The notes below the pieces were generated by a model. That model saw only the letters and a program-made list of their open reading frames with translations, was not told the DNA's origin and made no database searches. From Isochrysis galbana (Eukaryota; Haptophyta; Isochrysidales; Isochrysidaceae), in contig CM030936.1 of the NCBI GenBank assembly GCA_018136815.1, forward strand, positions 4,540,474 through 4,604,473: a DNA stretch of 64,000 bases, written 5' to 3'. Below, one piece after another: positions 21,926-32,231 of this stretch (positions are counted from its first letter, which is position 1; each line of letters starts with the position of its first letter). The position numbers and the translations under genes are program-made.

Positions 21926-22181
21926 CAGGTTGTCTGTCAACGTGTTGTGTGTCCTTTGTATCGCCTGTTGGTGACCTGCAGCCCCCTGAGTACCCCCCAG
22001 CGGAAAGTGTTGACGTGAGTGTAGTGTCATCTCGTCGGTCCATCGGCCCCTGGCCGTCTGTCGTCTGTCGTTCTTCGTCCCTCGCTCTCGTTCTCGTTCT
22101 CGTTCCCGTTCTCAACACTCCCTCAATACCAAACCTCTCCACTCCCTCAGCCCTAGCCTATCCAACCCGATCCGCCCAGCC

Positions 22182-22493
22182 ATGTCCGCTCCGTCGTCGC
22201 GGTCGCCCTCGCCCAAGCCCGTCCTCCCGCCTTTCTCTGTTGAGGAGGTGGTCCTGCCCGTCATTGGCCACCCCCCGACTTCCGCCGCGCCTCTCGCCGC
22301 TTCCCTTCCGTCCCTTCTGTTCCCATCTGAGGCAGTGGTAACCTCGGATCCGTCAGTCTCGATGGTTCGCCGCTCGCTCGACATACTGAACAACGAGGCT
22401 TCACATCGCTCGTCAATTCATTTGTCTCCTTCTTTGTTTGTTTCGAGCGTTTATGTTTGTTTCTCAGTTCTTTTGTTGATTGAGTGGTGTTAG
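22182..22493 (+). CDS. Short ORF, possible first exon, unknown
   Basis: ATG at 22182 opens a 103-residue frame whose first 75 residues (MSAPSSRSPSPKPVLPPFSV onward) have host-like GC-rich codons. The remainder becomes T-rich and Leu/Ser-rich, like non-coding sequence. It may be a first exon, a broken gene or chance. No domain. Confidence 0.2.
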   Translation: MSAPSSRSPSPKPVLPPFSVEEVVLPVIGHPPTSAAPLAASLPSLLFPSEAVVTSDPSVSMVRRSLDILNNEASHRSSIHLSPSLFVSSVYVCFSVLLLIEWC

Positions 22494-22559
22494 TAGATTG
22501 TAGATTGAGTTTTGTGAGGTGGTCACGTGTGCCGTCGTCATGTAGCGCGTTCCCTTCCC

Positions 22560-23148
22560 TCCCTCCCTCTCTCTCTCTCAAGGTTGTGCCCCGAGTGAGA
22601 CTTGAAACGATCAAGCTTCGGCTTGATTCGACAGTTTAAAGACATCCCTCACTCCCTAGCACGCCCTCGCCGCGCCCCGCCGCCCATCGCGTCGTGCACA
22701 AGCCCACTCTCATGCACATTGCGCACATGCCCGCCTTACTCACCGCCCGTTGCCCGACCCCGCTCTGACCCATGGGGTGAGCATGGCCCCTCTGCCCTCT
22801 CGCGCGCGCACGCGCGCGCCGCTCGCCCGCCGGCCCGCCGCATTTGCCATTGTACTCAGAGTAAAGTGAGTTGAGTTGAGTATTTGTGAGGATGGCACAA
22901 CTCATGAGTATGAGTACTCCCCTCGTTGCCTTACTCATGAGTATGCATAGTGCCACTTTGGGCACTAATCTACTCATACTCAGGAGTACTCCCTCTAACT
23001 CTAATCTAGCTGCGGGTTGGGGCCCAAAGGAGAGGAGAGGCGCGCCGGCGCGCTCCATCGCGACCAACTATAAAGTTAGCTGGTCGGGTAGGGGTAGAGG
23101 AAGAGGAGCGGCGCGCGCTCCATGACCCAATCGTCTTGACGATAATTC
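22560..23148 (-). mobile_element. Two stacked LINE 5' ends
   Basis: Minus strand. The outer 5' end at about 23147 has hairpin ATCGTC-TT-GACGAT and ATGGAGCGCGCGCC at 23123. Only 35 bp later a second 5' end begins (hairpin in 23062-23088, GACCA...ACT/AGTTGGTC, then GCGATGGAGCGCGCC at 23058), of the same subfamily as 34183. An open frame continues to 22636 without a domain. It contains several ACTCATGAGTATGAGTACTC-like motifs at 22900-23000. One element has evidently landed in the other's 5' end. Confidence 0.55.
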
Positions 23149-23512
23149 ATGGCCGTGGTGCAAGCGCATGCATATTGCAACCGTCGCCACCACGATGCAT
23201 GGACCAGCACCAAAGCGAAAGGCCGACGTTGGCTGCTTCTCGCAAGAACGTTCAATATGCCCCTTCATCCTTCATTGAAACTTAAGAGCACAACTTGCTC
23301 TTTCGCGGAGATCCTATCAGTTGACCACATATGGCCCCACATTCTGCAATGAGAAGATACTGAGACAACACAAGAAAATAGCCGCAGGTGCACACTTGGT
23401 GCCACAGGGGTTGCAGCTGTCGGGTCCAAGTGTCCCTGCCGCGTTATATTTGTGTAGTGCCGCGAGGAGCGAGAGGCAGCGGATCCACAAAGTGCGCCAT
23501 CGTCGCCCAATT
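23149..23512. other. Intergenic, nothing recognised
   Basis: No gene seen. The right part is probably the 3' untranslated region of the minus-strand PPR-UVR gene. Confidence 0.35.
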
Positions 23513-26086
23513 TCACGGATGCATCGCGCCGATCTGTGCCTCGAGCGCAGCCGCCTTCTCAAAGTCCTCGTCACGCAATGCATCCATGAGTTCCCGGCGC
23601 AGCTCCTCACGTTGCCCCGCGCTCTCGGCGCCAGGAATGACAATCTCGCCCACAGAGGATGGCTCACTTGACTCTGGAGCGTGAGATGTCGGTCCTGTCG
23701 CAGGTAGATCGCTAGTCTGGCTCCAGCCATCCGTCACGCACCAGTCCGCGCCGGCGCTTTCGGCCGCGTGGTCGCCACGCGGAACAGACCGACGACGCAT
23801 CCGAGAAATCTCCATCTCCAAATCTGCGCAGCGCTCAAAGTCCTGGGATGCCTCGGCCTCCTTGAGTTGCTCAAGCAACGTTGCGTGGGAGAATGCGTCC
23901 GCTTTGCGCTCGGCCAACGTAGCCTCCTCCCCCACTGCACACGTGACTACACCAGCGTTGGTCTGAAGCGCCTCCTCGCGTGCTATCCGCAGCGCCTCAC
24001 CCGTGGCCTGGTACGGCTTCGTGACCGCCTCGCCGGTGACCTCAAATGACACTGCTCCAGAATCATTGTCCACAACCGGTGGAGACTGCGTCCCCATGAA
24101 CTCCTCAGTTCGAGCGCCACTCTGTGATGCTTTCGCGACGACGGCGTCATGCGCCATCGACGGGTGCAAGGCCGCTATCTCAGAGATGTCATGCGCCGCC
24201 ATTTCCGGCCGACTCGCCGTGCCGGACGGTGAACCCATCAACGATGCGTCCCGCACGTCCTCCGCGGACGTAATTACCGACACAGCCTCAACCTTGACGG
24301 CCTCAATCTCGCCTCCCACCACCATCGTCACGTCCGCGGGCGCTGCGGCGCCCGCCCCTTCTGTGTCGTAGATCGCGGCCACCTGATCGAGCAAAGCCTC
24401 AACGCGCGCCTTTTCCTCTCCGTCGGCCATGCTCTTTGCCAGTATGCGCAGCTGCGAATACTTGTGGCGCATCATCTTGTACGGCCAGAAAGAGCTCGAG
24501 GAGAGTGCGCCGCTCGCGTGGGGGCTATTGGGCGAAAGGTCACCTGCCGTGACGAGCGCGGAGGCCGCGTGCTCCACTTGCCCGACGCGGATTAGTTGGG
24601 CAACAAGCGCGAGCGAGCCCACGGGGGGAGGCCGGCCGTCGGCCTCGGCGAGCTTGAGCTGCAGTTGGCGGGCCAGATCCAGCCGCGCGGGGTCAGGCAG
24701 CGTCGTCTCCGTCGGCTGACGAGCGCTCGCCGACTTGCCGTCGCCTATTAGACATTTGATGAGCTGCTCGGATACGCGCCATGGGAGGGGGACTCCGCGC
24801 TCCTTCACCTCGTCGAGCGCAGCCCACAGGAAGTGGGCAATCTGTGCGATGGCAGAAGCGTGGTGGGCAGCAGGGGGTAGGTGTCTCAGCGCACAACTCT
24901 ACAGGCACGTAGGAAGGCAGGGCAGAAGAGGGCACGGGGAGGAGGGGGGGGTTGGCGCACACGCCACCTTGTCGATCGGTGCGCCCGCCTCGACACAGCT
25001 CTCGACGATCTTGACATACGAGAAGAAATTGTGCCCGAGTGAGAGGAGAGGCGTAGCCTCGAGCTGCCGCTCCACCTCGCTCAGGTCGCCGCCCAGCTTT
25101 GCCGCGCGCTCCCAAAGGTCAGCGAGTGCCGAGCTCGAGCGCAAGAGTAAAAGCGAGGCGGCTCGCATCTCCTCGAAAGCGGCCTCGGCACGCTCAAGCT
25201 GACCGGATTGCGCCCACACGCCAAACATGCGGTGACAAAGCGCGATGGACGGGCGTACACCATCGGCCCTCATCAGCTCCCACACGGCGTTGGCGCGCTC
25301 ATTTGCCTCGACCGACGTCGGGAGCCTCTTTCGTACGGACGTGACCTCGCCGAGCGCCGTCTCGACGAGGAAGCTGTAGGTGAGCGGGTCGGCCTTGTTC
25401 GCGGCGCGCGCCGCGTGCGCCGCCGCGAGAGCCGCCTCGAAGCCTTCGGCTGCACCTAGTGCAAGAATCCGGTAGTTGTTGACGTGGCACGGCTTGTAGG
25501 GATTGGCATCAAACACGTCCTGCGCGCACGTGGCAGGTGAGGTCGGCATGCGCATGGCGCAGGACGGCTGGGGGGCGTGCAGCGGAGGGGACGCGGCCGG
25601 CAGTGGCGTACCTTGCCCGTCCGCTCCCACACCTCCGCGATGATCTCCTCGGTAGCCTGGAGATGGCCGCGCATAGCGACTTGATGGAGAAGTGGGCGCC
25701 ACGCCGTCGGCTCCGGCTCGACCCCCCGCTGAATCAGCTCAGTAAGTCGCGCGCGGCCGCGCGCGATCACCTCCGCGCGGCCATAGACCTTGCAGGCAGC
25801 ATGGCGAAACAAGTGGTAGTTGACGAAGGGGGGTGGGGGGGGGGGGCGCGGCGCGGCCCGCGGGTGTGCGCACCTGCATTAGCGCGGCGGCCGTGACTTT
25901 GGTGGGCGCTATGCCGACCGCATCCATCTCAGCCATCACCATCTCGGCGCGCTTGACGTCAGCTGAGCGCGAGCGGCCGCATATCGAGATGAGCGAGTTG
26001 TAGGTCACCTGCACGCAACCACAGGCAAGTGCGTGAGCCAGCGTGAGCCGGCGCGGGCCGGAAGCCGCGCACGCATTGCGGGGCAC

Positions 26087-26130
<44 letters not shown>

Positions 26131-26756
26131 ACCTCGTCGGGCATAACGCCTCGCTCCACCATCTGGCTGAAGATGCTCCACGAGTCGGCCACCTGCGCCG
26201 CACTCAGCGTGAGCGGCCGCAGCCGCTGGTGGGCGTACATGTTGATCATCGCGTTGTAGACGACGGTGTCGGCGGCGTGTGGCGGGAGCGAGTCAAAAAG
26301 GGCCTCCCCACGACGCACCTCCCGCGCCCTGCCGCACCCCTTGAGCAGCGACGCGAGCACCCTCGATGAGACGGGCAGCCTCTGTTGCTCCATCCTCTCT
26401 CTTGCTCGAAACGCGTCTTCGAGCCTCCTCATCTTGACGCAGGCGTAGACAAGGGAGGAGAAGGCATCTGCACGACCTGAAGTATCGTTCGCCGCACTCA
26501 CCTGCGCCTCGAACCACGCGTGCATCGCGTCGCAAAGCCTGGCGTTGAGGAGAACGCTCGAGAGGAGAGGGTCGGCGGAGGAATCCGCAGCAATGCCCTG
26601 GGCCTCCTGGGAGAGGAGGAGGGAGATGGCGGAGGAGAGAAGGGGAGGAGATGCAGAGGTGCATATGGAGGCATACCATACGCCCACCGTGCGCCCACGA
26701 GCGAGGCAGGAAGAGCCACGAGAGGAGGCGCGCAGCAGCGCTGCCGCCGCGGCCAT
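23513..26756 (-). CDS. PPR protein with C-terminal UVR motifs
   Basis: Five-exon model, all phase 0: 26756-26133, 26008-25874, 25788-25612, 25519-24968, 24841-23513, giving about 938 residues. Introns (124, 85, 92 and 126 nt) all read GT...AG. The start ATG at 26756 follows a GA tract. The N-terminus is Ala/Arg/Ser-rich and could be an organelle transit peptide. Pentatricopeptide units are clear: VVYNAMINMYA, VTYNSLISICGRSRSADVKRAE, TYSFLVETAL and CHRMFGVWAQSGQLERAEAAF. The Glu/Ala-rich C-terminal half ends in two UVR motifs (about 814-846, LLEQLKEAEASQDFERCADL; and 908-938, LRRELMDALRDEDFEKAAAL). Likely organelle RNA binding; UVR motifs mediate protein contact in UvrB/UvrC and some plastid proteins. 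In exon 1 a GTGAGT...CAG stretch of 25 nt stays in frame and I read it as coding. Confidence 0.87.
26093..26132 (-). repeat. Intronic (GT)n followed by poly-G
   Basis: The first intron of the PPR-UVR gene begins, on the sense strand, with about eight GT units and continues into an uninterrupted G run of nearly 30. The donor site is thus part of the dinucleotide repeat. Confidence 0.85.
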
Positions 26757-26763
26757 CGCCCGG

Positions 26764-26764
<1 letters not shown>

Positions 26765-26800
<36 letters not shown>

Positions 26801-27078
26801 CCTCCTCTCTCCTCTCCCGTCCCCTCTCTCTCTCGTCCCCCACTCCTCTCCCCTCTCTCTCTCCTCTCTCTCTCTCTTTCCTCTACTACTCTCAAATTCT
26901 CCCCCTATCCTAACTGGCTCTCTCTCTCGTCTCTCCTCCTATCTCTCTCTCTCTCCTCTCTCTCCCTCTCTCTTACTCTCTCTCTGCCCTTCCTCTCTCA
27001 CCTACTCTTCTCTTCTCTCTTCTCTCTTCCTCTTCTCTACGAATTCTCGTCTCTCGCCGTCTCATCTCTCTCTCTCCT
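26765..27078. repeat. CT-rich tract upstream of the PPR-UVR gene
   Basis: (CT)n and CTCTCTTC/CTCTCCTC low complexity on plus, hence GA on the sense strand, adjoining the start codon at 26756. Confidence 0.85.
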
Positions 27079-27079
27079 C

Positions 27080-27310
27080 TAGATGGGAAATACGGTGCGG
27101 CTGGGGCACATGCAAATAAGGCCAAATACGGATGTATTGGGTCTACATGGACAAAAATAGATTGCAAATACGTTCGAGGCCTGCAACCGATGGCGCGCTT
27201 CAAATACTGCGAAATACGAAATACATATGTATTTGGTCTTTGGACAGTTTGGCCTCTGGCCAAATATTGACCTCTGGCCAAATACGATAATACTTGTTTC
27301 CCATCCAAGA
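27080..27310. mobile_element. Candidate MITE made of AAATACG motifs
   Basis: The ends read CTAGATGGGAAATACG and, complemented, TTGGATGGGAAACAAG, about 230 bp apart. The interior repeats CAAATACG, with a perfect AAATACATATGTATTT palindrome near 27220. The ends resemble those of the 1.2-kb element at 43057 (GATGGGAGATA). No target duplication is visible, so this is tentative. Confidence 0.4.
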
Positions 27311-27312
27311 GT

Positions 27313-27764
27313 GGCTGGGGGCTCGGCGCACGCGAGGGCTCGGCGCACGCCCAGGGCATAGAGGCCTCCAGCGGCTGTTATGGGCCTTCCTTGTCCTTGT
27401 AGCTTTAGCTTTAGCCCGGTCACTCACTAGGAGTGTGCGGAGGGCACCATCTGTAATGGGCAAACGAAGGCCTAAATAAGCTGCCTATATGTTCCGGTAT
27501 GGGAGGTCCGCAAAAAAAACCCGGGGGTCTTCCTGAATAAAAATTTTCGAAAAATACCCAATTTCAGGCCTCTGACGGCCGTGCGGAAATATATGCTAGG
27601 CCCCCTCCGGTATTATTTCACCGATGGCCTTCATGCCCGCCTCTCGCAGCGAAATGCGAAACCATGGGCATGGCTAGCTGACTCGGACCTGAGATCCTGG
27701 CTCATTATGCATAGCAATACATTTTCACTATGTTTTCATTAACTTGTAACTTGCGGATAAACGG
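27313..27764. other. Intergenic, nothing recognised
   Basis: No gene or repeat that I can support; GC is lower than average. Confidence 0.3.
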
Positions 27765-28474
27765 ATAAAGGTACCCAGCTTTCTAGGACCAGTCCTAGAA
27801 ACTAGGACGGACTTTGCTAGGTGAGAGCATGAGCATACCATGTCATTTTGTCCCGAACCTTGGCTATTGAGTTACCACATGCATGTCCTAATTAAATGTT
27901 CCAGGTGTACCTAGGCACCATTCCCTCAGCAACACCAAGTTTTGTTTGAGACGCGTTTACGGGTCACCTGGTCGGAATTGCTGCTTGTCCTAGAAACGGG
28001 AGAAATGGCTGATACCACCCAATGGGGAGCTCTTCTACCCATGGTCCCCAGGAGATGAAATGTTGCTTTGACTGCCCTCTTTGAGACCTTCAGTGACCAC
28101 CAAGCTTGGTTTTGTCATCTAAGTGTCCAATCCGCTAGCCTACTGCTCCAAAAGGTCTAAAATAAAACTCCTCTGGTGCGAGCGGACGCCCGAGTGCAGC
28201 ACTGCATGCTGAATGTGGTAGCAAGGGTACGCAAAGACAAGCTCCGCAGAGTTGGTCATGGGGAGAGCTAAGGTTGAATGGGATGTGGAGATGGTTTGCT
28301 TCAGTTGATGGGATGTCTCATAAGCTCACCATGGGCTATAATGGAGGCATGATCGGCAGAGTCCTAGAAATCCAAGAATTTTCTAGGACGTGGTCCTAGT
28401 TTCTAGGACGGAATTTTTTGTCCGTAAAGGTACCTCGCTTTTAAGGACGAGTCCTTAGAGTAAGGACAAACTTC
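27765..28474. repeat. Three related palindromic units around unique DNA
   Basis: Unit 1 (27770-27820), unit 2 (28378-28420) and unit 3 (28430-28474) are direct copies: AAAGGTACC, then a triplet of segments X, X', X. In units 1 and 2, X is CTAGGAC and X' is GTCCTAG. In unit 3 they are TAAGGAC and GTCCTTA, still complementary. Units 1 and 3 bound about 0.6 kb of non-coding DNA. Unit 3 abuts the LINE start at 28475. Class unknown. Confidence 0.5.
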
Positions 28475-29436
28475 AAAACTATTGTTATAGTTCGAGCGAT
28501 GGAGCGCGCGCCGACCGCTCCCGATCCCCAGCCTCCCGCCGTCACGACGCCCCACAGGGACCGCCCCAAGCCGCCGGAGCCGAAGCGCTCGCAGGCCGCC
28601 CCACTGACTGACAGCGACGTCGATATGATCCTCCCACCCTCGCCTCCCCACCAGGCGCAGAAGCAGGGAACAGGGAGGGCCCTGTTCCCTGCAGACCAGC
28701 AGGGCCAGACTCTGGCTCTGCCGCCTGCCCCCACTGGCCTGTTGGCCCATCAAGGACTCCCCCATGGTGGGTGGCAGCCTGGCTGCCACCCCCATGGTGG
28801 CAACTCCTACCAGCAGTGCACCCCTCGTGGGCGGGCACTACACACAACAAACAATTCTTGGGGCCTTTACGGCTTCCAACCCTCTGAACAACACTGCACA
28901 GAAGTCATACGCTGAGGCGGCCGGCCCCAAAGGAAAGCACCCCCATGAAGCAAGGCAAGCTCCACCTCCATCTTCCCAACAGCCCCAGCCGCCCTCGCGT
29001 AAGCGAGCGGACCCACAGTCGGACCCGAAGCCGACTCCACCCATAGCCACACAATTCGCTTCTCCCCCTCATGGTCAAGATGAGGAGGAAGAACCGGAGG
29101 ATACTCCATTCTACATTCAGCTAGCACAGCTAGCGGACTCTTTGGTGGAAACTCCAAGGGATATCATTGGAAATCCGTACGAGACATAAGACCTAAGGAA
29201 CGGAAATGCGAGCCGACGTTAGAGCGAAGGAGGAGCCACAGTCTCCCACCCCCTTCTCTCCAACTCCTGGCCGAAGCAGCGCGCGCGGCCTCCCCGGAAC
29301 CAGCTTCTCCGCCAAAGAGGGAACTAGGGAAGGGGGAGGGGGTTGATAGGGGTAAAGGCGGGTAGTAGGGAGGTACACCAGCACACTGCCTCATGCCGCG
29401 TATGTAGCGGGGAATTTTAAGAAGATTTTTTTTTTT
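28475..29436 (+). mobile_element. T1-class LINE deletion derivative (0.96 kb)
   Basis: Hairpin AACTAT-TGTT-ATAGTT at the 5' end, ATGGAGCGCGCGCC at 28499, an ORF1 region in two overlapping frames (28499-28915 and 28764-29189), then the T1 3' UTR and oligo-T at 29426-29436. The ORF1 part contains NTAQKSYAEAAGPKG; a SYAEA-type motif is common in LINE ORF1 proteins. One frame change separates the halves. Endonuclease and reverse transcriptase are absent. No target duplication found. Confidence 0.8.
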
Positions 29437-29491
29437 ACATAGAGCGAAAGGGCACCGGTCATGAACAAGAAACTGAATGAGCGGCAAGAAA

Positions 29492-31158
29492 AAAAAAAAA
29501 GATCTGAAGTTTCTGGGCTACACACCTACTACTAGACAGCGCGTACTCTTGCCGCTGCACTACCGCCAACGCCCTTAACTCCCTTCTCTCCGCCCCCTCG
29601 CCTTCCCCCCCTCGTTCCTTTGTCTTTGGTGTCGGGGGGCGTGGACCATGTGCCACCCCAGGGCGTTGGCGGTCATGCATGTCCGATGATGTCTGCCGTC
29701 CGCGTATGCGTGGAGCTCCTGAAGGAGGAGGATGTCGACCTTGGCCTTGCGCGCTTGAGCAAGCACTGATCCCAGGGCGCCGCTCCCCGCGCCGTTCAGG
29801 TTGTACGTGACGACCGTCACCGGTCCCTCACCTGGGTAGCCGAGAGTAGAGTTGAATTTCATGTGGGCGTGTCTAGTGCCGTTGGGCCGCGGGGCTCTAG
29901 GGGTGTGGGCGGCGCACTTGTGCCTGTAGAGGCATCCGCCGCCTAGAGCACATTGTCCGTGTTTCGGGCGTTTAGCCGGAGGCATGTCTTCGATGCGTGG
30001 AAAGGCGCACGGGATGATGCATGTCCCGCCGGACCACGCTTCTTCCAGGCCGTGTGAGCGGTTGCATCGCTTGCCCTTGATGTTCATGGGGCATTTGCCC
30101 ATCGGGAAACGCGTGCACTTCGCTCCCGAGTCCGGGGCGATCACCTCGTGTAGTGTGCGTTTCGGGGGCGCCATCCGGCGTGCTTGCTCACGGTTCAGGC
30201 GTGCCTGTCGTTCCTCTTCGCACACGCAGACGCGAAGCGGCGGCGCGAAGGCAAGCGCGTAGTTCTTGTGGTATCCTTTGCACCCTTTCGGGCCGGCGTG
30301 GATGCACATGTTCTTGATGTCTCCACCGAGATCTTTGCAGTCGCGTACCGCGTAGTCGAGTGGGTAGGGGTTGTTGTTGATGTTAAGTATGATTTTGCGT
30401 GGAAAGTCGAAGGTCGTGAAGTTGCCCGTCTTCGGTGCTACGTACAGGTGGTAGACCTCTTTTTTGCCTTGGGTTACGATGACTCCCTCCTTGGTTAGCA
30501 CTTTGGAGCGTTCTTGGTTGCCCTGCAGGAAGACGAATCCCTGGTTTTCGAGCGCCTTAGCCAGCGAGGTGATGGTGATGGAGTCTTTCAACTCGAACTT
30601 GTAATTACGTACTACGAGGTGCGCAGTAACGTCTTTGAAAGCAATGGCTAGCGATTTGGATGACGCTTGAGGGAGTTCGCGAGCCTTGTCGTCAAGTGTT
30701 TGGAATTTGACGATCATGGGGTACTTGACCTCGTGGATCGCGAAGACGCCTTGGTCCTTGAATTTGGCTTTGTATTGTTGTGCGCAGTCCGCCGAGACCA
30801 GGACCTCCCACGGTCCCGACGAGCTTTTCGCTAGAAACTCCGGCTCGAGGTCGACGCCCTCGAGTTTGTTGAGATGCGCCACGATGGCGCTGAAGGCCTC
30901 TTCGTCTTTGATTTTAATTCCGCGGTCCGTGGAGGTGAAGGTCATAATGATTTGTGAATAGTCATGTTGGTATTCTTGCTCAGCTTCTTGTTCGTCCCCT
31001 CCTTGGGGGGTTACCTGGGCTGGCATGGCCCTGGCTGGAGGGCGCTGCGGCTGCGCAGCGTCTGTCATGTCGTGGTCGGTCGGCGCGGCGGGGTGGGCGG
31101 CGGGAGAGGGTGGGAGCGTGGCGCGCTCCATGACCCTATCGTTTATAACGATAGTTGA
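29492..31158 (-). mobile_element. T2-class LINE with ORF1/endonuclease reading frame
   Basis: Flanked by the 16-bp duplication AATGAGCGGCAAGAAA (29476-29491 and 31159-31174). The 5' hairpin CTATCGTT-TAT-AACGATAG occupies 31136-31154. An open frame runs from the ATG at 31131 to 29575. It has an N-terminal Pro/Gln-rich part and a central basic domain. Then come three Cys/His clusters (CIHAGPKGCKGYH, CTRFPMGKCPMN...CNRSH and CALGGGCLYRHKC). Last is the start of an APE-type endonuclease (VTVVTYNLNGAGSG, DILLLQELH). The rest of the endonuclease and the polymerase are missing; the T2 tail and sense oligo-T follow. So it is an internally deleted copy with intact ends. Confidence 0.9.
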
Positions 31159-31174
31159 AATGAGCGGCAAGAAA

Positions 31175-31591
31175 GAAAGCTCCTATAATGTACGCGCAAC
31201 AGGGGAGCGCCAACAAAGGTTCGGGGCGCCGCGCGTGGCTCGTGGCTCAACACTTATTTTTTACATACCGGAGGGGTGGCAAAGAGGGGGGGTTCTCGGG
31301 GGGACCCCAAGAATCCGCCGATAGGTAAGAAATAAAAGAAACCCAATGGGACATGGGACAAGGTGATGTGTGATGTCACCGATAACCGATAAGAAACAAG
31401 AAACCATTATGACCCGGCGCGGAGCGCCGAAGAAATTGAGCGAAGAAACTCAGAGTGCTGGTGGCAGAGGGGTTAAGGAAAGTGTACAGGAGAAAAATCT
31501 CTGTTTTCTTAATGGTGCACCCCTACTGTAGTGAGTGACCGGGCTACTTTTGCCCTTTGCCGCGCCGCGACCCACGAAAACATGTCAAACA
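31175..31591. other. Intergenic with a D-type 3' tail fragment
   Basis: About 31548-31591 reads TTTGCCGCGCCGCGACCCA and continues to a TTAA, closely matching the 3' end of element D (17385-17417). The rest is unassigned. Confidence 0.45.
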
Positions 31592-31595
31592 TTAA

Positions 31596-32060
31596 CTGTT
31601 TACTGCCGGAGCATGCAAATGGATGCTTCAAACGACATATTTCGTCCCTGCTCGCCAACGCCTTGAGGGGTGCCCATGTGAGGTGCTGGGGGAGCCTCAG
31701 GGACATCCTTCCCCACATTTCCCACCCATTTTCAACACAATAGGTCGAGATTGTAGTATGGAATTATGGAGAAAATAGGCCCAGGGGCGAAGCAGCCATT
31801 TGGATGCTTCAGTTTACCAAATAATCCACGTGTGCACGTTAGAAAGAGGTGTGAGAGGTTGAGGGGAGGGCGGCGCGGCGCAACGGAGTGGGACTGGGAG
31901 GGAGAGGGGGGGGGGGGGGGGGATCGGGAAAAAATTGGTCATCTCTTTCTTTGCGGAAAGCGTCGCTTATATCGTTGAACATGTCTTCCTCTCTTCTCTC
32001 ACCTCAAAAAACCAAACATCGAAGCATCCATTTGCATGCTGCGCTCCCGGCAGTAAAGAG
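31596..32060. mobile_element. MITE with TTAA target duplication, piggyBac-like
   Basis: A 465-bp element with TTAA at 31592-31595 and 32061-32064. Inverted ends: CTGTTTACTGCCGG-AGCATGC on the left and, complemented, CTCTTTACTGCCGGGAGCG on the right, both running on into GCATGCAAATGGATGCTTC. A further copy of the subterminal ATTTGGATGCTTC lies inside near 31800. TTAA duplication is the hallmark of piggyBac transposases (established). No transposase is encoded; a poly-G run sits near 31908-31923. Confidence 0.75.
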
Positions 32061-32231
32061 TTAAAATGAATGAGAATGTGATGCTATTTCCACTTCCCTT
32101 TAACTTTTACACTTTCCTCTCTCTCTCTCTCTTCCTTCTCTTCCGTCGTTCTCCCCCCGCTCCGGCTCCCCTCGTCCCACCGCCAGCCTCTCCCTCCTCC
32201 AGCCCTCCCTCCCACTCCCTCACTCCCTCCG

